The notes under the pieces: model-generated | Told to the model about the DNA's origin: nothing | The model's database searches: none | Seen by the model: the letters and a program-made list of their open reading frames with translations, nothing else | Position numbers and translations under genes: made by a program | Shown: positions 1 through 11,930 of the stretch, in pieces | Numbering within the stretch: position 1 is the stretch's first letter | Layout: the number at the start of each line of letters is the position of its first letter | Origin: Aegilops tauschii subsp. strangulata | Taxonomy: Eukaryota; Streptophyta; Magnoliopsida; Poales; Poaceae | Direction: 5' to 3' | DNA length: 64,000 nt | NCBI RefSeq assembly: GCF_002575655.3 | Contig: NC_053040.3 | Coordinates: 353,529,267 to 353,593,266, forward strand

Positions 1-942
1 CTATTCAACCAACACAAAGAACTTCAAAGAGTGCCCCAAAGTTTCTACCAGAGAGTCAAGACGAAAACATGTGCCAACCCCTATGCATAATTTCACGAGG
101 TCACGGAACCCGCAAGTTGATCACCAAAACATACATCAAGTGGATCACGTGAATATCCCATTGTCACCACAGATAAGCACATGCAAGACATACATCAAGT
201 GTTCTCAAATACTTAAAGACTCAATCCGATAAGATAACTTCAAAGGGAAAACTCAATCCATTACAAGAGAGTAGAGGGGGAGAAACATCATAAGATCCAA
301 CTATAATAGCAAAGCTCGCCTCAAGAACACGAGAGAGAGAGAGATCAAACACATAGCTACTGGTACATACCCTCAGCCCCGAGGGTGAACTACTCCCTCC
401 TCGTCATGGAGAGCGCCGGGATGATGAAGATCGCCACCGGTGAGGGATACCCCCTCCGGCAGGGTGCCGGAACAGGGTCCCGATTGGTTTTTGGTGGCTA
501 CAGAGGCTTGCGGCGGCGGAACTCCCGATCTATTCTGTTCCCCGATGTTTTTAGGGTATATGTACATATATAGGCGGAAGAAATACATCAGGGGAGCCAG
601 AGGGGCCCACGAGGGTGGAGGGCACGCCCAGGGGGGTGGGCGCGCCCCCCTGCCTCGTGCCTTCCTCGTTGCTTCCCTTACGTATACTCCAAGTCTTCTG
701 GATTGCTTCCGTTCCAAAAATAACTTTCCCGAAGGTTTCATTCCGTTTGGACTCCGTTTGATATTCCTTTTCTGCGAAACACTGAAACAAGGAGAAAAAT
801 AGAAACTGGCACTGGGCTCTGTGTTAATAAGTTAGTCCCAAAAATAATATAAAAGTGTATAATAAATCCCATTAAACATCCAAGATGGATAATATAATAG
901 CATGAATACTTCATAAATTATAGATACGTTGGAGACGTATCA
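1..942 (-). mobile_element. Partial LTR of a retrotransposon, left end outside window
   Basis: The right edge ends in GATACGTTGGAGACGTATCA, the reverse complement of a TGATACGTC-type LTR start common in Triticeae gypsy elements, so the LTR reads leftward from position 942. The interior has the GC-rich promoter-proximal block with GGCGCGCCC-like runs (about 590-660) and a pyrimidine/purine tract typical of these LTRs. No internal coding region, PBS or PPT is in view, so it may be a solo LTR or the end of an element that continues left. Open frames here are short and overlap on both strands, and I do not regard them as genes. The family was not assigned. Confidence 0.7.
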
Positions 943-1610
943 GTGTCTGTGGAGGCTTCACTCCCGTGGCTTCTTTTTCGCTATTCATGTACCTCACGTG
1001 ACACACGCGATGTCTCTATGTGGTGGTGTCACACGGTAGTTTCTCTTCAGACTACACAACCGTGCCTCTGCCACCACTATTTTGTGCATCCAGGTGGTTT
1101 GTACCCGTGCCTCGAGAACGCCAATTCCAAAGCCGTACCTGTGCGCCGAGAAGCCGCAATTCCGTGCCTGTATACGATTCAGTTCTGTGCCTCCTGTGCC
1201 TGCATTCGCGTGTCTCAGGAGACACGCTGGCTGTGACTCTACGTGCTTGTGCTGCCACATGGCCGTCCGCGAGGGAATGCGGTGGCTGTGACTCGTCGTG
1301 CCTGTGCTTCTGCACGCCCGTGCCTCCGGAGACTTTAGAACTGTGGCTCTTTGACTTCTCCCGTTGATTCGCTACTTGTATTTGATGTATCTCACGTGAT
1401 ATACGCCATGACTCTATGTGCCTGGGGTGTCACATGGCTGTCCCCCTTGAGAGTTCGCAACCGTGCCTCTCGAACAGAGTGTTCTCACCGGCACCTCTGC
1501 CACCTCTCTTTTTTGCATATGCGTATGTGCGTCTTGTGCCTGCATACACGGGCCTCACGTGAAACCAGCCTTGACTATCGAGGGACAAATGTTGTGAATC
1601 TAGCTAGATG
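943..1610. repeat. GTGCCTCT-type degenerate array
   Basis: Dense, irregularly spaced copies of words such as CCGTGCCTCT, CTGTGACTCTACGTGC and CACGCCCGTGCCTCC, broken up by short unique spacers. The same vocabulary recurs at about 3100-4170, 33700-37720 and 49840-54740. The left side is cut by the LTR ending at 942. It looks like the subterminal repeat zone of a DNA transposon. Open frames in it are an effect of the repeat composition. Confidence 0.6.
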
Positions 1611-2070
1611 AGGCAATGATGAGTTTTGGCCTTCGGATCTAAGGTGTACGACAGGCTGTTCATTTGCTTTGTTGGATTCTTCCGCCGGTGGTCTTTGTTC
1701 AAAGGAGGAATTGATGACCGATGTGGCGGCTGTTCGATGTGACTATTCAGTGTGTCAGTTACCATAAAATAAAGTTAGAGGCTCCTCGATTTCTCCACGC
1801 CATCAAATATTTGTGCACGGCCATGACTTTACGAAGTGGATGGTTTCATGAGCTTCGGAAGCACAACCGTCTATTCGCTGATCCTAGTTCACACGTTAAT
1901 GTGCATTGTAACTCAAGCGTCCCTCGCCAAGGTTAAATACTGGCCGTGTTTGTGAGGTCTCCACGTCGTATTGTAGCCACAGAACATCAGGCAGTTCCCA
2001 CCCTCCTCACCACTCCCCAACCTTGTCGCAGGGTCTCAGAATCTCCATTGGCACCTTGCTGCTCGCTGCC
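1611..2070 (+). promoter_or_regulatory. Upstream region of the exonuclease-like gene
   Basis: Mostly unique sequence between the array and the gene start at 2071. No clear TATA box or conserved element was found. The last ~120 bases are C-rich and could be the 5' leader. An ATG at 2023 lies in frame with the gene, but the one at 2071 has the better context (GCCATGG). Confidence 0.35.
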
Positions 2071-2833
2071 ATGGACGACTTTTTGAACACCACCGAGTAC
2101 CATCCGATAGTTGCCGATGGTAACACCAAGCTCGACGTGTGGTACACCAACGAGCCTGGCAAGGTGGAGGAGATCATTGCCTTGTACAAGGACTGGTTGC
2201 GCGAGGAGAAGTACAAGTTTGTTGGTCTCGGCATGGAGTTCACGCGAAAGGATTGTTACGGGCGTAGAAAAGTCGCCGTCATGCAACTGGCTATGAGGAA
2301 TCATGTTTTGGTCTATCACTTCTGCAAGGCCAGGACGGAGTGCCCTGCCCTGAAGGATTTCCTTGAGAATAGAGGTATAACTTTCTCTAGTGTGGGCGTC
2401 AGGAATATTAGAGATGCTCTTTTTCAAGATTTCATCAGAATTCCAGAAGGGTACCACATCGACATCCAAGAGAAGTTTATGATCAAAGGCGACGAAGAAA
2501 GGGACTCCATGGAGGACTTAGCAGGAGCCATCATTGATGAATCTTATTCGAAGCTGGAGTCATCTTTTCCAGAACTTCTTCGTCACTACTGGGATTGGAA
2601 GCCACTTACTTTTGATCACCTGAAATATGGAGCTACTGTAAGTGAAGATTTCATTTTCTTTAGTTTCTGCCTTTGTTGATAGAACAGTACGTTTTTTTGT
2701 ATATTCATGTTTTCATTTGCTTTGCCTTTAGGAAGGGTATGTGATCTATGAGCTATACCGTCGGTTTCTGTCGATGAGGGACATCCTGCATCGTCGCTGT
2801 CTTCCTGATCTCAGACGGCGAGGACGTTTCTGA
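2071..2833 (+). CDS. DEDD-type 3'-5' exonuclease-like protein (WRN-exo fold), probably inactive
   Basis: Two exons, 2071-2637 and 2732-2833, joined in phase 0 with GTAAGT donor and TTTAG acceptor, give 222 residues. The fold is that of plant WRN-like exonuclease proteins: strand VGLGMEFT, RRKVAVMQL, VLVYHF, the YHIDIQ motif, then a C-terminal helix with YGATEGYVIYELYRR. In active DEDDy nucleases the first motif carries D-x-E and the last D-x3-Y. Here the first Asp is Gly (GGC, 2230-2232) and the last Asp is Glu (first codon of exon 2), while the Glu of motif 1 and the Asp of HIDIQ remain. I therefore infer loss of nuclease activity, although the frame is intact. The start was chosen at 2071 because of its GCCATGG context; the in-frame ATG at 2023 is the alternative. 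Repeat arrays flank the gene on both sides, suggesting it is a copy carried by a transposon. Confidence 0.75.
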
Positions 2834-4376
2834 GGAGTAGCCAGGTGGAAGTGCTGGCAAGATGGATTGTGTGATGAATTGGTTATTTTATAGTTATTGT
2901 ATGGGGTAATATTACATCGACTGATGAATTTGTAATTGTGGTGGTTTTATTTTGAACCGGATGGAGTTGACTAGTTTGGAAATTTAAGTTTATTTTTGTT
3001 CCATTATGTTTTTCTTGATTGGGTGCCTTCAAGAATATTTTCCTCTATGATTTTTTGCTACGCGTTGGTATAAGATGAGATGTATTAAGAGGAGCACTTC
3101 AGATGTGCACTTTCGTGAATCTAGGCAGCGCATAGTCGTCTGCTCAGGCAGGCATTGTTTTAGTTTTAGGCAAGGCACGCTCTGTTGTTATTAGTTTGCT
3201 AGCTGCTTCAGTTCTTCTCTCGATATGGTCACACTGACAGGTAGGGGCGTTACTTTCACTTTGTGTTCGTACTGTGTTTGGCACGGTTGTTTTTATATCG
3301 AATATACGGTTGTGGTTGTGTGTTTGAAATGTTTTTATGTAGAGCTTGAGTGTGTTTAAGATTCCTCAGATTTTCTCACTGTGCTGTCTGTTTTAATATA
3401 TGTTGTCTGTTTTAGGGACGGTAATCTAGTGTGATACTTGCTGTGGGAGTATTGTGTTATGTTAGTATGATACTTCGACTGTGATACTTCCTTTGGGTAC
3501 TAAATTCGGAGAGGCACTGCGTTATGTTAGTATGAGTCACTATCATTGTTGTATGTTCTGTAGTATTTCTAGTTACTCTGCTAGTGAAATCACGTCTATC
3601 TAGTTAGTGGAGGCATGTCATATGTTATGTTGAGTCAGAGTTCTGTCTGTCGTTCGCAAATGCTTCCTCTGACACGTTTGCTCGGAGAGGCACGTCTACG
3701 ATGTTATTCAAAGGCACGGTCATGCCTTTCTTTCGAAACGTTTGCTTTCACTTATTTGCTGAGAGAGACTCGTCGGTGAAACTTGTGAGGTCACGGACCT
3801 TTTACAGTTGAAGTCACGGTCGTTCTTCTGTTTTGGTATTTTTTCAGTTTAGTCGTCTAACACAGAGGATGATTCTTCTTTCGTTAACTTGAGCCACGGT
3901 CGTGCTTCCATGACTCATTGGCTTGGAGAGGGACCGGTGTTAAGCTATCGAGAGGGGACGGTCCTGTGTTAACTGGTGGCGTACTTGTGTGTGTCAGCTT
4001 AGTTGTCCGTGGTAAGAGATGCACGTTCTACGTGGATAAGAGGCACGACAGTGCCTCTATGACCCGCATTACTAGAGGTGAGTCAATTAGCTCCTTCGTC
4101 AGATGCTTACGAATCGATAGTGTTTTTCCTCTGTGTTGCATTTGTTTCTTTTATTATGTCTACTCGAAGTGAGTGGTGTTCTAGTGCAAGGAAGTGATGT
4201 CTTGAATATCATGTTTATAACTTTTGGAAAAACTACAGCTGTGTTTAATGGGATCCATAGGAGATATCTTGGACCGACACAAAAATAGCTGAAATATTGT
4301 TGTGATTACATGAGTCGATATGGCTGAAATAATGTTCGCATGGCTCCAGCTAAATTAAGGCACATTTAAGCAGTAG
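2834..4376. repeat. 3' flank and GTGCCTCT/AGGCACGG array
   Basis: The first ~250 bases are AT-rich 3' flank of the exonuclease-like gene. From about 3100 to 4170 there are repeats of GAGAGGCACG, CACGGTCGTGCTTC and similar words, in orientation opposite to the array at 943-1610. A perfect short inverted repeat lies at 4049-4068 (AGAGGCAC, 4-base loop, GTGCCTCT). 4200-4376 is unique-looking sequence downstream of the Ulp-like gene on the other strand. No gene was seen. Confidence 0.55.
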
Positions 4377-7300
4377 TCATCTTCTTCCAACTCTTCTTCT
4401 TTCACACCGGATATTGTGTTTGTCGAGGACGATGCTCAGTGCCTCAAATACATGGCCTGTGTTGTAGTGGGATGTTATCATTTTGTAAGTTAGTTGTTCT
4501 CTCATCGGTTTCACATGGATCTGCAAACACATAACCATGCAAACTAATAAAATTTATTGTAAAACACAATGTCCAGCTGGCTTGGATGAACGTATGTTGA
4601 TGTGTTGTCAATGAGACCGAACTTACTTTGTTGATAAAAAATGAATTATTATTCAAATTAATGAGCGACATCAAATGCATGGTGTAAATAGCACTGTCAT
4701 CCCTGAAAATTGAGAGCATTAATGTTAGTGATTAGAAGGTGAACAGTAGATATGGGATGTGTAATGGAACAAAAAAATGCATGGTTTAAATGAGGTAGAG
4801 CTATAGATAAAAGAAACTCACTCTCTGTCTGAGTTACATACACTCTGCACAGGTTTGACATGAAAGGAGGCCATGGTGTGAGGATGGTTGTTGTAAGCAG
4901 AATGGTAAGCTCTCTTGAAGTTTTCGATGACAATGTCTGAGTGCTCCTTTATACCGTCGCAATTGATATAAGGACAAAGAATTTCGAAGCGACACATTGA
5001 AAGATTCACGATGATGAGGTAGATAAAATGTGGTTCCTTTCTCACCGGTATTAATACCTAAAATAATTAACAGGGAATAATATCATTGTAACCAGAAAAA
5101 CTGGTTGAATTGAAGACGAACACTGGGCAGATAGAGTGAGTAGGGTTAACTCACGATGTTACATTTGTTGGGCAGCTTGTACCCAATAATTTTTTCCACA
5201 ATGTGTTCCTTGAGTAGTTCAATGCTTGCTTCTAGAACTTGAAATTTATCCTGCAGAAAATTGAAGCTGTGTCACTCAGTGTGGTAGTAGTAGTAAATGT
5301 GGTTTGTTATTATTATTTATGAGATGCAAGAACTTACAGAAGCGTCCATGTACATTATATGCTTGTGCACAAGTGTTGGCTGTCCGTAGAATTGTTCTTT
5401 CATCAGCAACGTTGAGTAAGCATCGACCACGAATGAGTTGATATATCCGTATACCTTCATTGACAAACCTAAAGTTCGGTGATCGGCCCAATGTCGATCG
5501 ACGAAGAATATCCTCTTGCTATAAAAAAACAAATGAATTTTAAATCGTAAGATTTTCTTTTTTAACATAAGAGGAAATGATTAGTATTCAATTACAATAG
5601 TAGAAGAATCGAGCCGAAACACTTGAATATGATAGCTTCAGGCAGAATACATTGCATTAGTAAACGAAGGGACCAAAACTTTACTGTAACAGGAACAACG
5701 AATTCAATACCTATCATTTTGCTTGACACCTGGCGTATTGTCGACGATTGTTTCATACACTTCTTTCTCCTCCATTGTAGAGTCTCTTATTTCCAAAAGT
5801 TGGCAGTGATCTTGATGGTCATTCCCTTGGTCAGTGAATCGAGTCTGTTCTAGCTAAGAATGATGTTGATGAGGCTGGAAGACATGACCACCGGAGTTCA
5901 ATTGACCATTACTAAGTTGCAGACGACCCTCATTATAATTGTTGTTTCTTTGGAACATTAGGCGTTGTGGTTGGTGCTGCATGCGCAGTTCTAATGTTCT
6001 GACGGTTGGATCACCGGTTGAGCTTGAAGGAATATCTGTTGGAAAATGCTGGAGAGGATGGCCGGAATACTGCATGCTGTTGAACTGTTGTTGCAAGGCA
6101 CTGTAACTTTGCCCATTAGACTCGCCTCTGTGTGGTTGCTGATGGTTCTGCTCTTGAGGTTGGCGTTGTTGGCACCGTGTAGTGCTGTTATTCGGAGCAT
6201 CATTGTCTTGGGGGTAGTGGGCATCACCGACAGTGGTTTGTTGCTGGTACTGCTTGTGACTTTGGTTGTTCATCGCATATGGTGAGCGCTGGTTGCTGTT
6301 TGAACCGCCGTTATTCTGAGCACCAGGATGTCGGTAGAAGTGGTTTTTGATACTAGGAGCTGGTTGGTTGTAGTGTTGGAACAAGGGAGTTGCTGGTAAA
6401 CTTTGGGACAAGACAGTTTGAGTTAACCTTGTAGAGTATGACGTATCAACGGCCTGTGTGAGGTGTCTACCGCCTGACATTGATCCTGATCTGCTGGGTA
6501 TAGGTGGCTCTGGATAGTTAGAAAGGGAAGATCTCGCTGACGAGCCTGAATTCTTGGCCAAGTGTGAGACAGCATTAGGTTGGCATTGTTGTGATGCTAC
6601 TTGGTTATGAAAGGGTTGTTTCTTTTTTTGTTCAATGACGCTGTCAAGTTGTTCATAGATAGATGGGTCAGACCATATTTGATCATCATCAATGAATCCA
6701 CAATCAAGGAGGCCTCTGCGGTTGTCAGCATGTAGAGACTGGTTGTTTGCAGTTTCTGTTGAATTATGTGGAGGCTCCAGTATCCTAAATCTTTTCTTAG
6801 GAGGCGTTGTACTCTTGTTACCTAGATATTCTGACTGCTGTAAGGACCTCTTGTGAGCTACCATTTGTGGTTCCGGTTCTGGCGGATGTGCGCTTGTGGT
6901 AATAGGGACGCTGTCTGTGGGATCAATACGTGGTTGCTTCGTACATTGTTCATGTTCTTCTGCAATATTATTGTCTTCCGCATCGACAGATGCGGCAGCA
7001 ACCAGTGGAGCATCACTAGTGGATGGAATTGCTTTTCCCGTGTCCAGTACTGAGCCTTTCTACTGTAGGAGAAAGGGAGGAAGTAGCTCTTGTGCGTTCT
7101 GTTTCATCAATGTTCTTCTCGTCACTCAAAGTTGAAACAAGATGGACCTTATCTTTCGGCAGCGAAGAAGAATGTTGTCCAGTGACATTGTTTGATTTTT
7201 TTGCAGGTTGGGATACAGTGAGGCTCTTTGTGTTAGTTGAAGAGTTGTTGTGAGCGCTGTCAGAACCGCTGGACCGTGCAGTAGTTGGTGACGTTTTCCC

Positions 7301-10300
7301 AATGTGATAAACAGGTGCTCCAAGTGTATCTGTTGAGATTGGATGAGTCAGTAATTGTTTGTCAACCACAGAGTGCGAGGCTGATGTTTCTGTTGCAGTA
7401 GGTTTTGCTGTTTCCTCCAAGAGTTTTTCCAATGGGTTTGTCAGAGAGTTGTTGTCTGCAGATCCTCGAGCAGAATTTTGGGTTTCAGCAGGTACAGAAC
7501 ACTCAGACGAATTTTCACCTGTCATTATAATTGCCCCGCTCTCCAGCATCTCAGATGTTGGCACGAAGGGCTCATGAACTGGCAAGTCATCAAGGAAGTT
7601 GTGCAGATGGTTATGCACTTTGTCCAGATGAATCTTGGCTTGTTCATCAATGTCCTCTTTGTTGTGGTCGATTCTGTTCACCTCCATTAGCAACTTAATC
7701 TGAGTTGATGATCTTAGGCGTGAAGATAGATGAATTTGGGACTGCTCTTTGTCGTACGAATTCTGGGAGTCGGGGTCAGGGGTATCGCAGCAACCCTTCA
7801 AATTTTTCCAGGGAGTATGATGTGGCATGAAGGACACTGGTCGAGCCACTGCTGGAAGAACTTTGACTGTTTGCTGTGCTAGAACTTGGAAGCGTAGAAT
7901 ATGTTGAAGGGAGTGATGAAAAAGTTTCTTTTTCATTCCAGTTGTCCTGTTGCAAGTTACAATAAACGCCCCGGTCGCAGGTCTTGGTTTCTTTTGCACT
8001 AAGATCCCTACCAAGTGAAAGGAGCTTCTCCAATTTCTGCTCGATGACTGGTTGAAACCGTGAGAAAAGTTCTGTGTACATTTCATTGATAACTTTGGCA
8101 ATTTTCACCTTGGCCTGGAATTGAAAAAAAAACATCAGAAATTATTAATACCGAAAATGAAAAGAAGTTATTAATAACGAAAATGAAAAAGATCTTGTGA
8201 ACTACTGCACGTTCTGTCAAGAATTGCAGAAAGGGCATGGAATAATGTGCGCAGATGGACACATGATGTGCTGCGGGAAGCGCGGCTAACAAAGTCCATG
8301 AATCATGGTGAACACATTCCTTGAAAGAGCACAACCGACGTACCTTACGAAGCATGGTTGATCTACCGCCGCAGGGAAGCAGTGCTATATTTAACACAAA
8401 AGCACAACTAACGTACTATAGGAAGCACTTCTATATTTAACACAAAGGCACAGTTAACGTACTATAGGAAGCACTTGTAGTTTTAACACAAAAGCACAGG
8501 TAACGTACTATAGGGAGCACTTCTATATTTAACACAAAGGCACAGCTAACGTACTATAGGAAGCACTTGTAGTTTTAACACAAAGGCACATGTAACGTAC
8601 TATAGGAAGCACTGTTAGTTTTAACACAAAAGCACAGCTAACGTACTATAGGGAGCACTTCTATATTTAACACAAAGGCACAACTAACGTACTATGGGAA
8701 GCACTTGTAGTTTTAACACAAAAGCACAGGTAACATACTATAGTAAGCACTGCTAGTTTTAACGCAAAGGCATAGCTAACATATTATAGGAAACACTTCT
8801 ATTTTTAACACAAAAGCACAACTAACGTACTATAGGAAGCACTGCTAGTTTTAACACAAATGCACAACTAACGTATTATAGGAAGCACTTCTATTTTTAA
8901 CACAAAAGCACAGCTAACGTACTATAGGAAGCACTTGTATATTTAACACAAAGGCACAGTTAACGTACTATAGGAAGCACTTGTAGTTTTAACACAAAAG
9001 CACAGCTAACGTACTATAGGGAGCACTTCTATGTTTAACACAATGGCACAGCTAACGTACTATATAGGAAGGACTTCTAGTTTTAATACAAAAGCACAAC
9101 AAAATGTACTGTAGGAAGCACTGCTAGTTTTAACACAAAAGCACAGCTAACGTACTATAGGAAACTGTCTGGATGAACACTTGTAACCTACTTTGTGAAG
9201 TATTTGTAACCCGTCGTAGTGAAGTGGAGGTATAAAGCATCATGGCAACACACATTAGCTAATGTAGGGAGGACATGTATTTGTTTCGTAAAAACTTATG
9301 GAACTTCATTTCAAACATAAAATCAAGTGCAGAATTTGGAAATCACTTACGGAACAAAGTTTTTCTTGAGGCACAAATTCTTCTATGTAGGTCTCTAGTC
9401 TGGGACTCATTTGGAAAAATGGCGCCTGAAAGCTAGGCGGTGGTTGGAAAGGCGTGCGCCTAATGTCTTTCAACTGCCATGCGGAAGGAAACAATGACGA
9501 TCAAGTCAAATTAATACATGGCAGCTAAGTCATTATGTTGGGTCGAAAACTTCACCAAAGGGAAATGATGAAAAGTTGACTCACCGTGTGTTTCCCAAAA
9601 ATTCCGTCCTCTATTGACAGGCTGTCTGTGTTAGCATAATTGTTAATGGCCTCTGTGTCCCATATGGCAAGCCTTGCAGGAGTGTCAGATTTCAGTGCCA
9701 TTATGTTCGTATCCAGGTACTCAAAATACGTTATCTGCAAGGGGATAAGAGGTAAAAATGAATAATGTTCTTGTAGCTGCTTGTGGGTATAAAGAAATGT
9801 ACAAGTTAATGAACGAACACTGGAATCAGGAGGCAGCCACACAGGGTGCATGTGAATCCTTTGTCCTTGAAGGTCTGCAATGATGCCACCAATTTCTCTG
9901 TGATAGCATTGGACCAATCATATGATGATATGTTACTTGCTGGTCCTTCTAGTGCAGCTAAGTAGTCGGGGCTAAGGCAATCATATGTCGTTGGGCATAG
10001 AAATACCGTTGTTGCAAACATCACGAAAACCTGCTGAAACACTTCTCCTGTCAGCTCCGGGGTTATGAGATCAGTTAACTCTCTGATGTTTGGAGCGTGC
10101 CCAGCACACCGAGTCTCAGACTTAACCTGACATCTGAAAGCTTCTGAGCATTTTCTAGGGATAATATGCCCGCCCAGTGGAATTCCTAGGATCCGGTGCA
10201 CTGTGTATGAGTTGATAAGGAATCTGTATCCACTAGGCAGTATGAAACACCTGGAAGGGCAATCAAAATAGCGGACAAGCTAGCGGACGAAACACCTTGG

Positions 10301-10867
10301 AAGCTCGCGGCAGCACAGACCGAGAATGTATCCAAAACCAATATCTCTGAGAAGCTGCTTTTGTGGTTCTGTTAGCTTTTCACAGACAGCAATGAATTTC
10401 TGCAAGCTTAGCTTTGTGTTGAACTCTTCTTCATATTCACCCATTGTAACATCTCTGTGGACAAAGATAAGAAATGACCTTTAACAAATGTATTGTTGAA
10501 CCACATGCTTCTCTGGGAGAAGCTTACATATAAACGCCGAGTCAGCAAAACAGACACAAATATTTAAGCCGTGATTAAAAATGCAGCTAGAATGAGAGGC
10601 ATTGATTTCCAAAGAAATTTCAATGACACACGCGAGATGGATGAAAAAAAACACCTACTTCGAGGCAGCAAGCTGCTTCTTTCTCCTATACTCCTCAACA
10701 AGCTTTTTGTGTGCTGCATGTTTTAACTTGATCAGTCTCTCTGCCTGTAGTTGGTCATGAACCATGAAATCTTGCGTGACAATCTCTGTGCCATCGACAG
10801 ACTGAGACTGAGTCTCCGACAGCTGTGGGGTGGAGTCCATCTCATCGATCTCTACATAAGAGTTCAT
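4377..10867 (-). pseudogene. Ulp1-like (C48) protein gene, broken, with substituted catalytic residues
   Basis: Multi-exon gene read right to left. Exons: about 10867-10658, a block ending near 9806, 9735-9592, 9479-9337, a long Gln/Ser/Pro-rich block (8118 to about 5590), then 5522-5333, about 5245-5153, 5057-4822, 4702-4638 and 4520-4377. The N-terminal part (DIGFGYILGL, VHRILGIPLGG, then ITYFEYLDTN) matches plant Ulp1-type genes of transposon origin. The C-terminal part has VDRHW, VLIPVRKEPHFIYLIIVN (putative catalytic His, 5028-5030), RFEILCPY and DDSAIYTM. In active Ulp1 proteases RFEILD carries the Asp and NDC the Cys; here these are Cys (4974-4976) and Ser (4693-4695). Lesions: in-frame TAG at 10280-10282 and 5854-5856, and frame changes near 7785 and 7030. 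A hidden intron could explain a frame change but not both stops. Ulp-like genes are known passengers of plant Mutator-like elements; the FAR1 transposase gene starts head to head with this one. Confidence 0.75.
8372..9165. repeat. 46-bp minisatellite, about 17 copies, inside a Ulp-like intron
   Basis: Direct tandem repeats with a 46-base period. Each unit holds AACGTACTATAGG, AGCACTT and TTAACACAAA. Variants differ mainly in the stretch TTCTATATT, TTGTAGTTT or TGCTAGTTT and in AGCACA versus GGCACA. A degenerate possible founder unit lies just left, at about 8330-8371. The array sits in the intron between the exon ending at 9337 and the exon starting at 8118. No CRISPR-like spacers are present: units are contiguous. 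Confidence 0.9.
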
Positions 10868-11524
10868 GAGACATCATCGTTACCAGGTAAGCTGCGTAAG
10901 ATTGTTGTTAGCAGTCCATATGAGACCATCATCAACAGCTTTGTTAGCTAAGGCGGATTCTAACTCTGGGTTAGTAACTGTTTTGCAAAAACGAACGTAA
11001 GTCCTTTGGGTCCCTGCTATAAATTGCGGATCTATACAGTCATTTGAGCTGTGACCTCGTGTTAGGGATCAGGATAGTGAATTTTGACTGCAGTCTCATT
11101 GAGCTCTGCAACTAATATAATCTATGGTCACAAGAGTGCTTAAGTTTTGCAAGGATGGAGATATAACCCAACTTAGCAAAACCACGGCGCAAACATGCAG
11201 TTGGCGGGATTAAAGTGTTGTCAGCTGAGTCTTAATTTTAAATCCATAACCCTTCTCCCGTTAACACGGCACAACAATTTGAGCACAGGCCAGCTGAAAG
11301 TAATTGGATCCGGAACGGATATTTAAATCGCGCCCCACCTGTTGTGTTGCGCACATGCGATGTGTACCTAGCCCGCGGAATTGCTATCACCGGAATTTTA
11401 TTTTTTCAATCGTTGAATCTGTGGCAAAATCATGGCGAGGAAGCAATGGATTACCTGAACAGTAGATCCACGGCCAGCGAGGTGAAGGAGACCGATAATT
11501 TTTCAGTGACGAGCGAGCGCTGTG
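10868..11524. promoter_or_regulatory. Divergent intergenic region between Ulp-like and FAR1-like genes
   Basis: Unique sequence upstream of the Ulp-like start (minus) and of the FAR1 upstream block (plus). In the inferred ancestral order the two ATGs would be about 1.7 kb apart (this region plus one ~1.05-kb upstream block). No convincing core promoter was identified. The short open frame near 11344-11547 has no recognisable product. Confidence 0.4.
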
Positions 11525-11930
11525 GAGGGATCAGGGCGAGACTGTAGGTTTTCCTTTGGAGAGCTAGAATATGCCTCGCCTGTCGCCAGCGACGCTAGAT
11601 GGAGAGAGACCTGGAACTCATCTGCGGAAGACCCCATAAGTTAGTCAAATACTTAGAGGAACTATTTGAGAGCCCACATGTCAGTATGAGTTTGAAGTCC
11701 ACCTACCACATTTTCTCACCCCAGATGGAGGTACTCCTCGTAGGACTCATATAAGGCCGACCCCACAAGTTACTGAGAGACTTTGAGGAATTAGTAACTG
11801 AGAGCCCACTTGTCAGTCTCATCGACGGTCAAGTGAAGTCGACCTACCACATCTCGTCACACCCAAGAAACATTTCCATCTCTCATGCGTCGCAAAACTC
11901 ACCCCACCTATCAGGATATTCTTCTCCTGG
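11525..11930 (+). repeat. FAR1 upstream block, copy 1, truncated
   Basis: Near-identical to the starts of the blocks at 13846 and 27765. It begins at the shared GAGGGATCAGGG and stops at about 11930, where sequence jumps from the CACCTATCAGG stretch of the upstream block directly into the 3' internal end of an Angela element (GGTGGGAGACATAG). This is a deletion junction: roughly 11.6 kb present in unit 2 (about 14240 to 25854) is missing here. Confidence 0.85.

Noticed and set aside
943..1367. Overlapping frames of 70-115 codons, Cys- and Val-rich
   Set aside because: They are translations of the GTGCCTC-type repeats in several frames.
5854..6864. Independent Gln-rich 336-residue gene
   Set aside because: Downstream codons remain in the same frame after its TAG and lead into the Ulp exons, so it is better read as the middle of the broken Ulp-like gene.
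8372..9165. CRISPR-like array
   Set aside because: Units are contiguous 46-base repeats without unique spacers, in a plant intron.
11344..11547. 67-codon frame upstream of the FAR1 block
   Set aside because: No recognisable domain, weak start context, and it runs into the duplicated block boundary.
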